A stretch of DNA of 58,224 bases from assembly GCA_947497175.1 (NCBI GenBank), contig CANMFM010000020.1:1-58224 (forward strand). Direction: 5' to 3'. Of this stretch, positions 47,626 to 56,069 are shown piece after piece. The first letter of the stretch is position 1. Each line of letters begins with the position of its first letter. The position numbers and the translations under genes were made by a program. The stretch comes from an uncultured Aquimarina sp. Lineage in GTDB: Bacteria > Bacteroidota > Bacteroidia > Flavobacteriales > Flavobacteriaceae. The notes under the pieces were generated by a model that saw only the letters and a list, made by a program, of their open reading frames with translations, was not told the origin of the DNA and did no database searches.

Positions 47626-48279
47626 TTAGTTTCCTTTCTTATAGTCTGCAAGAAATTTCTCTAAACCAATATCAGTTAATGGATGTCTTAATAGTCCTTC
47701 AATAGACGAAAGTGGTCCGGTCATCACATCTGCTCCTATCTTTGCACAATCAATTACATGCATTGTATGTCTTACTGATGCGGCTAAAATTTGGGTATCA
47801 AACCCGTAATTATCATAAATCAGTCTAATTTCGGCTATAAGATTAAGTCCATCAGTAGAAATATCATCCAATCTTCCAATAAACGGAGAAACATAGGTTG
47901 CTCCCGCTTTTGCCGCTAGTAGTGCTTGTCCTGCAGAAAACACCAAGGTACAATTAGTTTTGATACCATTGTCGCTAAAGTATTTAATAGCTTTTACTCC
48001 ATCCTTAATCATAGGTACTTTTACTATAATTTGATCATGTAATTTTGCTAATTCTTGCCCTTCTTTAAGTATTCCATCATAATCAGTTGAGATAACTTCT
48101 GCGCTAATATCGCCGGTCACTATCTCACATATTTTTTTATAGTGGTTGATAATATTTTCTTTACCGGTAATTCCTTCTTTTGCCATTAAAGAAGGGTTTG
48201 TTGTTACCCCATCTAAAACACCCAAATCTTGTGCTTCTTTAATTTGATCAAGGTTTGCAGTATCAATAAAAAATTTCAT
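47626..48279 (-). CDS. fsa: Fructose-6-phosphate aldolase / transaldolase (TalC-like)
   Basis: This 217-residue enzyme of the short transaldolase branch forms a Schiff base through K87 in IIVKVPM. The opening [16 protein letters not shown] and the [31 protein letters not shown] and [10 protein letters not shown] blocks are typical. It either moves dihydroxyacetone (transaldolase, pentose phosphate pathway) or cleaves fructose-6-phosphate; sequence alone does not separate these two activities. In flavobacteria such short forms are often the only transaldolase. It is convergent with the lipoprotein gene. Confidence 0.93.
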   Translation of the reverse strand: MKFFIDTANLDQIKEAQDLGVLDGVTTNPSLMAKEGITGKENIINHYKKICEIVTGDISAEVISTDYDGILKEGQELAKLHDQIIVKVPMIKDGVKAIKYFSDNGIKTNCTLVFSAGQALLAAKAGATYVSPFIGRLDDISTDGLNLIAEIRLIYDNYGFDTQILAASVRHTMHVIDCAKIGADVMTGPLSSIEGLLRHPLTDIGLEKFLADYKKGN

Positions 48280-48394
48280 GTTGTTGTGTTTAAATTATAT
48301 GTCTTTTATCAGAGCACGAATATAAAAATAATCGGTATGGAATAATAAGATCTTCCGTTAATTGAACAAAAAAATCTAACTTCGAGAAATGGAA

Positions 48395-49213
48395 TTATAA
48401 TTCGTAATGATTCATTAACAATTTCTCGTACATTTTACTTGGTAAAATCCGTTTTAAAACAATAGAGAATTTTTGCATAAAAGCCCCAACTTTATATCTT
48501 ACTTTTGGTTTTTTAGTCTTTATAACTTTGTATACAACTTTAGCCATTTCCAAAGGATCACTACCCGCATCTACATGCTCATCTATTAGTTTTAATGTCT
48601 TATCGTAGATTTTTTCGTAGGGAGAACCCTCTAAAACCGGAGCATGATAACGTCCCGCGGCAATATTGGTAGCAAAATCACCAGGTGCCACATTAGTCAT
48701 TTCAATATTAAAAGCTTTCAATTCCATTCTCCAGGCCTCAGTAGTAATTTCAAGTGCCGCTTTAGAAGCACTATAAATACCTCGATAAGGTAAACCCATA
48801 TACCCGGCAATAGATGTAATATTTATAATTAAGCCGGACTTTTGCTTACGCATGATAGGCAAAACTGCCTTAGTAACATTAATCGGACCAAAATAATTTG
48901 TTGTAAAGTTCTTTAGAATTTCTTTCTCAGGAACCTCTTCAATAGGGCCCATAATTCCTGCCCCTGCATTATTGATTAACACATTTAATTTACCATGTTT
49001 TTTTTCAATATTTGCTACAGCAGCATTAATGCTATCGACATCAGCAACATCTAATTGAAGTAATTCGAAAGACTCAAAGTTTGTATACCTTTCTGGGGTG
49101 CGGCTTGTACCATAAACTGTATACCCTTTACTGGCTAAAAATACACCGATTGATTTTCCTATACCTGAAGAACCCCCTGTTATTAATACGACTGGATTTT
49201 GATCTAAACTCAT
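48395..49213 (-). CDS. Short-chain dehydrogenase/reductase (SDR)
   Basis: The 272-residue NAD(P)-dependent enzyme has the classical SDR cofactor motif TGGSSGIG (12-19), NNAG at 81-84, the catalytic serine S134 (NITSIAG) and Y147-x3-K151 (YSASK). An arginine in GTSRTP suggests NADP(H). The C-terminal part (about 230-272) is longer than in the minimal form. Substrate is unknown. A minus-strand TATATTTG box lies only five bases upstream of the ATG (49219-49226), so its message may be nearly leaderless. The SRP RNA gene lies just upstream on the same strand. Confidence 0.92.
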   Translation of the reverse strand: MSLDQNPVVLITGGSSGIGKSIGVFLASKGYTVYGTSRTPERYTNFESFELLQLDVADVDSINAAVANIEKKHGKLNVLINNAGAGIMGPIEEVPEKEILKNFTTNYFGPINVTKAVLPIMRKQKSGLIINITSIAGYMGLPYRGIYSASKAALEITTEAWRMELKAFNIEMTNVAPGDFATNIAAGRYHAPVLEGSPYEKIYDKTLKLIDEHVDAGSDPLEMAKVVYKVIKTKKPKVRYKVGAFMQKFSIVLKRILPSKMYEKLLMNHYEL

Positions 49214-49218
49214 GTTGG

Positions 49219-49226
49219 CAAATATA
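49219..49226 (-). promoter_or_regulatory. -7 box directly before the SDR start codon
   Basis: The minus strand reads TATATTTG, an exact TAnnTTTG match, ending five bases before the ATG at 49213. If used, transcription would start at or within a few bases of the start codon. Confidence 0.4.
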
Positions 49227-49314
49227 CAATTATGATTTACGAATTAGAGTCAAAGGAGTTAGATTTAATAAACAATTCAAATCAACATTTCGTTAAATTG
49301 CAGGTACAAAAAAA

Positions 49315-49408
49315 GGCAAGCTACCTACATCACACCGCTACGACCGTATACCTTTGCTGCGTTCCCGCCCTGGAGGATTCAACAGGAGCTAGTTGTGTAG
49401 GACTTGCC
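49315..49408 (-). ncRNA. ffs: Signal recognition particle RNA, small bacterial form
   Basis: Read on the minus strand, the 94-base segment begins GGCAAGTCC and ends AGCTTGCC, so the ends pair. Its centre has the conserved tip loop TCCTCCAGGGCGGGAACGCA followed by GCAAAGG, the equivalent of the 4.5S core that binds Ffh. This RNA with Ffh targets membrane proteins to the Sec translocon. It has a textbook promoter at 49413-49442. No protein gene overlaps it. Confidence 0.95.
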
Positions 49409-49412
49409 GATG

Positions 49413-49442
49413 CAAAGATACGATCTTTCACATATAAAACAA
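49413..49442 (-). promoter_or_regulatory. Promoter of the SRP RNA gene
   Basis: On the minus strand TTG (49440-49442), 19 bases, then TATCTTTG (49413-49420) match the Bacteroidota vegetative promoter exactly, and the RNA begins about five bases downstream at 49408. Confidence 0.8.
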
Positions 49443-49496
49443 CGATTTTTTAAACCCAATTAAAATAAATATCTTGCTCTAAATTAAATTATAAAA

Positions 49497-50546
49497 ATGA
49501 AGATCTATAACTCCTTAATCGTCATTATATTAAGCCTAACCTTATGTGCATGCGGAAGTAATCAGGAAAAGAAAAAAAAATATTTTTCAATCCAAACGGA
49601 GAATAATACCACAATATTTAAACTTGGTGAAACCATAAAGGCGAGCATCAACAACAAACAGAATATACCAATAGATTCTGTTACCTATATACTGAACCAA
49701 AAAATAACTCCCTCAAAACCAGATTATACTTTTGAAGAAAAAATCGATACCGAAAAATTAGGTCATAATATTCTAAAGGCACAAGTGTTTTATAATGGAA
49801 ATGTAGATACAATCACCAAAAAAGTTACATTCTTGAACAATACATCCCCAAAACTATATTCGTATAAAATCGTAGCCGAATATCCTCATGATAAACAAGC
49901 ATTCACGCAAGGATTAGAGTTTCATGGAGACACTCTGTATGAAAGCACAGGAAGAAAAGGAAAATCTTCGTTACGAAAGATCAATTATAAAACAGGAGAT
50001 GTACTCACTAAAATTGAGGTACCTAAAGATTATTTTGCTGAAGGAATTACAATTTTGAATAACCAAATCTTTCAATTGACATGGTTAGCCAAAGAAGGGT
50101 TTATCTACGACCTCAATACGATGAAAAGAACTGGTAATTTTGCTTATAATAATAGCAAAGAAGGCTGGGGATTATGTAATGATGGTGAACATATCTATAA
50201 AAGCGACGGCACCGAAAAAATATGGCTTTTGGATCCCAATACACTTGCAGAAAAAGAATATATAGAAGTTACTACTAATAAGGGTGTGAAGTCCAAATTC
50301 AATGAGCTTGAGTGGATCGAGGGTAAAATCTATGCGAATACCTGGCAAAAAGATGGTATTGCTATCATTAATCCAAAAAATGGTGCTTTAGAAGGTGTTA
50401 TTGATCTATCAGGATTACGAAAAAAGGTGAGTCAGCATCAAGATTTAGATGTACTCAATGGTATTGCTTATAAGAAGGACACTAAACAATTATTTGTAAC
50501 TGGTAAAAATTGGGATAAGCTTTTCGAAATTGAAGTTATTAAATAA
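49497..50546 (+). CDS. Glutaminyl-peptide cyclotransferase (glutamine cyclase), lipoprotein
   Basis: This 349-residue protein has a lipoprotein signal (LSLTLCACGSN). A short Ig-like region (about 35-115) precedes the five-bladed beta-propeller of the plant/bacterial glutamine cyclase family. Its blocks are visible: YPHDKQAFTQGLEFHGDTLYE, FAEGITILNNQIFQLTW, EGWGLCNDGEHIYKSDG, LNELEWIEGKIYANTW-like FNELEWIEGKIYANTW, and DVLNGIAYKK. The enzyme turns N-terminal glutamine of exported proteins into pyroglutamate. Here it is anchored in the envelope. T9SS cargo often carries N-terminal glutamine after signal cleavage, which makes a link plausible but unproven. Confidence 0.93.
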   Translation: MKIYNSLIVIILSLTLCACGSNQEKKKKYFSIQTENNTTIFKLGETIKASINNKQNIPIDSVTYILNQKITPSKPDYTFEEKIDTEKLGHNILKAQVFYNGNVDTITKKVTFLNNTSPKLYSYKIVAEYPHDKQAFTQGLEFHGDTLYESTGRKGKSSLRKINYKTGDVLTKIEVPKDYFAEGITILNNQIFQLTWLAKEGFIYDLNTMKRTGNFAYNNSKEGWGLCNDGEHIYKSDGTEKIWLLDPNTLAEKEYIEVTTNKGVKSKFNELEWIEGKIYANTWQKDGIAIINPKNGALEGVIDLSGLRKKVSQHQDLDVLNGIAYKKDTKQLFVTGKNWDKLFEIEVIK

Positions 50547-50675
50547 ACACCCAACTATTACGCTATACCAAGGAGTTAATAATAGTAACTTTGTATTCTG
50601 TAAGCAATAAAACATAAGCTTTAAAGATTTACATTCTAGCTTTAAAATTGCAACACCATAATAACTACCTCGTTA

Positions 50676-50707
50676 TTGTTATAGACAAATAATAAACCGT
50701 ACCTTTG
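50676..50707 (+). promoter_or_regulatory. Promoter of the DEAD-box helicase gene
   Basis: TTG (50676-50678), 21 bases, then TACCTTTG (50700-50707) match the Bacteroidota consensus, and the start codon follows 18 bases later. This also rules out the in-frame TTG at 50705 as the translation start. Confidence 0.7.
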
Positions 50708-50725
50708 CGGCTTATTTTTATTTAT

Positions 50726-52492
50726 ATGAACAAATTTGAAGCGTTAGGCCTGGGTGAAGCCATTATAAAGGCGGTGAATGATATGGGGTTCGAAACTCCA
50801 AGTGAGGTACAAGAAAAGGCTATTCCTATTTTACTTGAACAGGATACAGATATTGTAGCCCTGGCACAAACCGGAACAGGAAAAACAGCGGCGTTTGGTT
50901 TTCCGTTAATTGAAAAAATAGACAGCAAAAGTAGGATCACGCAGGGATTAATCCTCTCTCCTACTCGCGAACTTTGTTTACAAATCACTAATGAGCTTAA
51001 AAACTACTCTAAGTTTATTCCCGGATTACATACGGTTGCCATTTATGGCGGTGCTAGCATTACCGAACAAGCAAAACAAATAAAGAGAGGAGCTCAGATT
51101 ATTGTGGCTACTCCAGGTCGTATGCAGGATATGATAAACCGTAAAATGGTAGATATTACAAATATCGGTTATTGTATCCTTGACGAAGCTGATGAAATGC
51201 TAAATATGGGGTTTTATGAAGATATAACTTCGATATTATCTCATACTCCAAAAGATAAAAACACGTGGTTATTTTCTGCAACTATGCCTAAAGAAGTTGC
51301 AACCATAGCTAAACGTTTTATGCAGAAACCTGTAGAAATTACCGTTGGGCATAAAAATACAGGATCAAAGAACGTTTCTCATGAGTATTATGTTGTGAAT
51401 TCGCGAGATCGATATGCTGCATTAAAGAGATTAGCAGATGCAAATCCTGATATCTTTTCGGTAATCTTTTGCCGTACCAAACGCGATACTCAAAAAGTGG
51501 CAGAAAACCTTATCGGTGATGGTTACAATGCCGCGGCTTTACATGGTGATTTAAGTCAAAATCAACGTGATTTGGTAATGAAAAGCTTTAGAAATCGTCA
51601 AATTCAAATGTTAGTCGCTACAGATGTAGCTGCACGTGGTATTGATGTAGATGATGTTACTCATGTAATTAATTATCAATTGCCAGACGAGATTGAAACC
51701 TATACGCACAGAAGCGGAAGAACTGGACGTGCTGGAAAAAGTGGTGTTTCTATGGTTATTGTCTCCAAAAGTGAAATCAGGAAGATCAAATCTGTTGAAC
51801 GTATCATTAAAAAGAGTTTTGAGAAAAAAGAAATTCCCAGTGGAGAAGAAATCTGTCAGGTACAACTTTTTCATTTAGCCAGCGATATTGGGAAAGCAGA
51901 AATAAATCATGAGATTGACAGTTACTTACCGTCTATAAATGAAGTATTAGAAGGTTTTTCTAAAGAAGAATTAATTAAAAAATTCTTCTCGGTAGAATTC
52001 TCTCGTTTTCATAACTACTACAAAAATGCCAGAGATCTTAATGCCAATGGCGGTGGAGATAGCGGAAGAGAATCCAGTAGTGACGGAAGCACTCGATACT
52101 TTATCAATGTTGGAGAAAAAGACGGTTTTGACTGGATGACTCTAAAAGATTTCCTAAAAGAGGTATTAGAGTTAGGCAGTGATGTATTGAGTCGGGTTGA
52201 TGTTAAAGAAAGCTTTTCTTTTTTCAATACCACATCAGAATATCAGGAAAGAGTTTTATCTGCTTTTGAAGACTTCAAAATGGAAGGAAGAAAGGTAAAT
52301 GTAGAAATCTCAAAAGATTCTGGTCGCAACAGGGGTCGTCGCCGTGGTCGGGATAATGAAGGTGGCTTTAAGGGAAAACGCAGAAGTGATGGATTTAAGC
52401 CAAAAGGTAAAAAACGATTTAACAAAAAAGAAGATAGAAACCAGGACGGAAATAGAGGAAGAGACCGTAGAAAACGTAGTGATCGCAGATAA
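50726..52492 (+). CDS. DEAD-box RNA helicase (DeaD/CsdA-like)
   Basis: This RNA helicase of about 588 residues unwinds short RNA duplexes, helping ribosome assembly and RNA decay. I start at the ATG at 50726, not the upstream TTG, because a promoter box overlaps the latter. All core motifs are seen: AQTGTGKTAAF (I), PTREL (Ia), TPGR (Ib), LDEADEML (II), SAT (III), ARGIDVDDV (V) and HRSGRTGRAG (VI). After about residue 440 comes a DbpA-type RNA-binding domain (FINVGEKDGFDWMTLKDFLK), then a very basic RG- and RR-rich tail (NRGRRRGRDNEGG) to the end. Such proteins are often cold-induced. Confidence 0.95.
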   Translation: MNKFEALGLGEAIIKAVNDMGFETPSEVQEKAIPILLEQDTDIVALAQTGTGKTAAFGFPLIEKIDSKSRITQGLILSPTRELCLQITNELKNYSKFIPGLHTVAIYGGASITEQAKQIKRGAQIIVATPGRMQDMINRKMVDITNIGYCILDEADEMLNMGFYEDITSILSHTPKDKNTWLFSATMPKEVATIAKRFMQKPVEITVGHKNTGSKNVSHEYYVVNSRDRYAALKRLADANPDIFSVIFCRTKRDTQKVAENLIGDGYNAAALHGDLSQNQRDLVMKSFRNRQIQMLVATDVAARGIDVDDVTHVINYQLPDEIETYTHRSGRTGRAGKSGVSMVIVSKSEIRKIKSVERIIKKSFEKKEIPSGEEICQVQLFHLASDIGKAEINHEIDSYLPSINEVLEGFSKEELIKKFFSVEFSRFHNYYKNARDLNANGGGDSGRESSSDGSTRYFINVGEKDGFDWMTLKDFLKEVLELGSDVLSRVDVKESFSFFNTTSEYQERVLSAFEDFKMEGRKVNVEISKDSGRNRGRRRGRDNEGGFKGKRRSDGFKPKGKKRFNKKEDRNQDGNRGRDRRKRSDRR

Positions 52493-52577
52493 ATACAGAT
52501 ATTAACATAGTAATATGATTTTTGGCGCGGTTTTTATGTTATTTTACTTAAAAAAATTGAACGTCGTAATTTGATCT

Positions 52578-53360
52578 ATGAAAAGAATTTTATTGTACAT
52601 AACATTACTACTTACTGGCATAATAAGCTATGCACAAGATGATATTTCCAAGCCTCAGGAAACCGATGTAGTGTCTGGAAAAGTATTGAATGCTTCAACT
52701 GATAAAAAATTAGAAAACGTTCATATTGTTAATCTTAGTCAGGTAATTGGTACCATTACTAATGATGAAGGAGATTTTTCTATTCAGGCTAAAGTAAATG
52801 ACACCCTGTATTTTTCGTATATAGGATATAAGCCTTTAAAAATTAGAGTTACTAATGACTGGGTTAAATTTGGGGAGGTAAAAATTAAAATGACCGAGCT
52901 TGGTATTGCTCTGGAAGAAGTGGTTGTTGCCGACGTACAACTAACCGGATATTTAGAGATTGATGCTAAAAGAATTCCTGTATATAATAATTACAGGTAC
53001 AGCATTTCTGGTTTGGATTCTGGTTATGAAGGCGGAAGTAAGCAACCTGGAGCTGTTAATAAAGTTTTAGGCGCTATATTTAATCCTGCAGATTTCTTGT
53101 ATAATACGTTTAGTAAACGATCCAAAGAGTTAAGAAAATTACGCAAGATGAAGAAAGATGACAAGATCAGAAATCTTCTTCAAACCAAATTTGATCGCGA
53201 AACCTTAATGGCATTACTACAAGTAGACCGTTTAGATATTGATGAAATTCTTAGAAATTGTAATTACTCTGTAGATTTTATAAAATTTGCTAACGATCTT
53301 CAAATACTTGATGCCATTAGTGAATGCTACGAAGAATATAAGGTTCTGGATAGAAAGTAA
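52578..53360 (+). CDS. Exported CarboxypepD_reg-like domain protein
   Basis: This 260-residue protein has a signal peptide (LLTGIISYAQDD). Residues about 30-115 form a carboxypeptidase D regulatory-like domain (VSGKVLNASTDKKLENVHIV, IGTITNDEGDFSIQAKVNDTLYFSYIGYKPLKIRV), usual at the plug end of TonB-dependent receptors. Here the barrel is absent. The rest is a charged helical domain (about 170-260), so it is a stand-alone envelope protein rather than a truncated receptor. No partner is apparent. Its function is unknown. Confidence 0.85.
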   Translation: MKRILLYITLLLTGIISYAQDDISKPQETDVVSGKVLNASTDKKLENVHIVNLSQVIGTITNDEGDFSIQAKVNDTLYFSYIGYKPLKIRVTNDWVKFGEVKIKMTELGIALEEVVVADVQLTGYLEIDAKRIPVYNNYRYSISGLDSGYEGGSKQPGAVNKVLGAIFNPADFLYNTFSKRSKELRKLRKMKKDDKIRNLLQTKFDRETLMALLQVDRLDIDEILRNCNYSVDFIKFANDLQILDAISECYEEYKVLDRK

Positions 53361-53516
53361 ATAGTTGATTTGATGTAAAATAAATCAAAATAATCTCTTC
53401 ACTCAATATTCTCATATGATATTACTGTAAAATCTCTTTAGGGAAACGATCTTTCGAACTATGTATATTCCTTTATTTTAGTATACTAGAGTTGTCATTA
53501 TTAGTTACCAATAGCA

Positions 53517-53882
53517 CTATTTTTGAGAATGAAGAGCTATACGGTTACCTTCAGAATCTATGAAATATGCCATATATCCATGATCTTCTGAAATTTGTTT
53601 TTTTCCTGAAATCACCTGTCCTCCTGCTTCTTCTACTTTACTAATTTCATTGGCAACGTCATCACAAGAAAAATATATCAATATGCCATCACTACCTGGT
53701 TTATAGTGTTCACCCGCCTGAATCAAAGTACCTGTAGCAACACCTACTTGATTTTTATTAGGAAACCATCCCATTTGTATTTCACCCATGTGTTGTACAC
53801 TAATATCAATATCAAAAACTCTTTCGTAAAATGTTTTTGCTCTAGACATATCTGTAACCGGAATTTCGAACCAGGCAATCAT
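53517..53882 (-). CDS. VOC (glyoxalase-like) family protein
   Basis: A 121-residue protein with two beta-alpha-beta-beta-beta repeats of the VOC superfamily: IAWFEIPVTDMSRAKTFYERVFD at the start and GILIYFSCDDVANEISKVEEAGG in the second half, ending with GYMAYFIDSEGNRIALHSQ. VOC proteins bind a metal and act as glyoxalases, dioxygenases or resistance proteins. Which role applies is not clear from sequence. It lies 33 bases after trmH on the same strand, so the two are probably co-transcribed. Confidence 0.85.
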   Translation of the reverse strand: MIAWFEIPVTDMSRAKTFYERVFDIDISVQHMGEIQMGWFPNKNQVGVATGTLIQAGEHYKPGSDGILIYFSCDDVANEISKVEEAGGQVISGKKQISEDHGYMAYFIDSEGNRIALHSQK

Positions 53883-53915
53883 ACTATTTGGTGTTACTTA
53901 TTAATATTTAGAAAG

Positions 53916-54572
53916 TTAGGTTTTCTCATGATATCTTGCAATGATATGTTCATGGCTTTTGATAGCTTTTTTTGCCCATTCCATACGTTTTTGTAATTTC
54001 TCTTCTTCAGATAATTGCCACCTTATGTCCGATTTTCTTAATTCTGAGGTAACATGTTGCAAAATTATTGCCGCAGAAACTGAAATGTTCAGGCTTTCGG
54101 TAAAACCAACCATAGGAATATGTAACATCGTATCAGCAGCCTCTAGCACCATATCACTTAACCCTTGCTGTTCTCTTCCGAAGAAAAAAGCTGAAGGCTT
54201 AGTGACGTCAAACTCCTGTAAAACTTTAGAATCATTATGAGGGGTTGTCGCTACAATTTGATACCCTTTATTCTTTAGCTTTTTTAAACATGAAGTTGTA
54301 GAGCTATGTCTACTAATATCTACCCATTTCTGGGCGCCCATGGCAATTTCTCTATCAATGCGTTTCACATTTACTTCTTCTATAACATGAACATTCTGGA
54401 TTCCAAAAACATCACAACTACGTATCACCGCGCTGGTATTGTGTAATTGATATACATCCTCTATAGCCACAGTAAAATGGTTAGTTCTTTCATTCAAAAC
54501 CTTTTGGTATAAGCCCAATCGTCTGGGTGTAAGAAATGATTCTAAATATTCTATAAGATTAACATCAATCAT
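53916..54572 (-). CDS. trmH: tRNA (guanosine-18-2'-O)-methyltransferase TrmH-like
   Basis: This 218-residue SPOUT methyltransferase probably 2'-O-methylates G18 in the D-loop of tRNA. The N-terminal part (VLNERTNHFTVAIEDVYQLHNTSAVIRSCDVFG) matches TrmH. The SPOUT motifs are seen in AFFFGREQQGLS, IPMVGFTESLNISVSAAIIL and the basic C-terminal helix. The length fits TrmH rather than the longer TrmL or RlmB families. It is first of a likely two-gene transcript with the VOC gene. Confidence 0.9.
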   Translation of the reverse strand: MIDVNLIEYLESFLTPRRLGLYQKVLNERTNHFTVAIEDVYQLHNTSAVIRSCDVFGIQNVHVIEEVNVKRIDREIAMGAQKWVDISRHSSTTSCLKKLKNKGYQIVATTPHNDSKVLQEFDVTKPSAFFFGREQQGLSDMVLEAADTMLHIPMVGFTESLNISVSAAIILQHVTSELRKSDIRWQLSEEEKLQKRMEWAKKAIKSHEHIIARYHEKT

Positions 54573-55298
54573 GCCGGCTAAAATATGAAAAACATCTATT
54601 AGTTTTTCATAAAAAAAGCTGCCTGCGCATAAAACAGACTGCCTAAGATCAATAACCTTTGTAAAAAACCATGTGATCTGAACGAAATTTTGTATTCAAA
54701 ATAATGATCACAATATTTTTAAACCGAAACACGTAAGGTGTAAAACAATCGAATAAAAGTATTTACCAAACCACGATGTATGTAATCCATGATTTTTAAA
54801 GAAAACCCCCCGCAATTACCCCTAACAACGGGAGGTTCTAAGTAAACACATCGTCAAAATGCATCGTACAACTAACTGTAATACAATCAGTTTATATTTT
54901 TAATTTATAAGTGGTATAGTAATTTTTAATATTTTCAAATTTTATACTTAATTTTTATAGGGGCATAATCATCTTACTCATGATTACAGTCAAAAAAGTC
55001 ATACAACTCGAAATCAAACTATTAGGTATTGGTAAAGAACTTGAGCGATAAAACATAGCCCTATATTTTGACATTAAAATTGTTAAGGAATTGTGAAAAA
55101 TTTTACGGGTTTCCGTAAAAAACAATTTAAAATTCCTATATTTCGGATAGCAGAATAAAGAAAAATATAATAGTTGTCTTTTTCTGAAGGGAAAATCTTC
55201 TTTACATTGTAAAGCGATAGAAAGACATGAAAATCTCAATATAAGAAGTGAAAAATCACACATAATGATTGATTTACTATTAATTAATCGTTATTCAA

Positions 55299-55351
55299 AA
55301 CCCTGCTTTTGTTTGGCTCGCCAAAGTTTTACAAATAGCGGGGTTATTTTT
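55299..55351 (+). terminator. Rightward terminator with no gene in front of it
   Basis: AACCCTGC (55299-55306) pairs with GCGGGGTT (55338-55345), with one G-T wobble, around an inner TTTGG/CCAAA hairpin, and a T-rich run follows on the plus strand. No plus-strand protein gene lies within 1.9 kb upstream, so it may end a small RNA. Confidence 0.6.
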
Positions 55352-55921
55352 TATTTAAAAACAATACATTTTACAATATGCCAGGCCTTAAAAAAAAATG
55401 CCTCTTTATAAAATAATCATTCGGTTTTATTCTATGCACTAAAAATCTACTATTTTAACACATTATAAGTTATTAAATACTTAAAATCAGATAGTTAACC
55501 TATACAAAACAATACTTAAAACTCAGCATGGGGGTAAGAAAATGAGCCTTTTTATAATGTTTACATAAATGCTATCATTTTTCTAAAAAAACAATATCTA
55601 AATATAGTCACAATTTGTTAAAATAAGGTGACGTTAAAACGCATAAATATTATGGTTTTACCGTAAAACATACAGTTTTTTGTCCTTGAAAAAATTGACG
55701 GTTGAACTTTAATTAAAAAATCACAACAAACTAAATTACACTTATTTAGGTTAAAAAAAATTAATAAAAGACGTAATTTAACAATAAAAAAGTGAAGAAA
55801 TACACCTATATAGTAATATAATCCATAAAATTTTAACATTCAAATTACAGTGTTTTAAACGTTAAAAACTTAACTAAATTATCCATTTTACATTCGTATT
55901 TCATACGAAGAACAATAAAGT

Positions 55922-55984
55922 AAAAATGCATATACAAATGAGTTTGATAGTTGAACAAACTCATTTGTATATGCATTTTTTTTT
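55922..55984. terminator. Perfect 25-bp hairpin, probable bidirectional terminator
   Basis: Bases 55922-55946 are perfectly complementary to 55956-55980 around a 9-base loop; the core pair is ATGCATATACAAATGAG. It has an A-run on the left and nine Ts on the right, so it suits termination on both strands. It lies about 86 bases past the end of the leftward OmpA gene. Confidence 0.75.
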
Positions 55985-56069
55985 CCGGATACGCGTATAA
56001 CTGATTTTTGCTTTAATCCATTAAGTCGTATGTAAAGAAGTATAAAATGATGTTTACATAATCTATTTC

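Larger units (their letters stand above)
54573..56069. other. Gene-free, palindrome-rich 1.5-kb gap
   Basis: No protein gene, tRNA or recognised RNA family is visible here, although reading frames up to about 100 codons exist by chance. The stretch is rich in inverted repeats: AACCCCCCG/CGGGAGGTT (54804-54837), TTTTACGG/CCGTAAAA (55101-55120), CTTTACATTGTAAAG (55200-55214), a nested terminator-like hairpin (55299-55351), GTTTTACCGTAAAAC (55655-55669), TTCGTAT/ATACGAA (55893-55909) and a 25-bp perfect hairpin (55922-55980). It may encode small RNAs or be a relic of lost genes. Confidence 0.5.

Noticed and set aside
49232..49453. A 73-codon rightward frame between the SDR and glutaminyl cyclase genes
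   Set aside because: It runs antisense through the SRP RNA gene, which explains the conserved sequence there better.
54955..55263. A 102-codon leftward frame in the gene-free gap
   Set aside because: It has no start context, promoter box or protein-like composition, and it overlaps several palindromes. It looks like a chance frame in AT-rich DNA.
55618..55839. A 73-codon leftward frame in the same gap
   Set aside because: The translation is rich in F, I, L and K as expected from random AT-rich sequence, it covers the palindrome at 55655-55669 and no family is recognisable.
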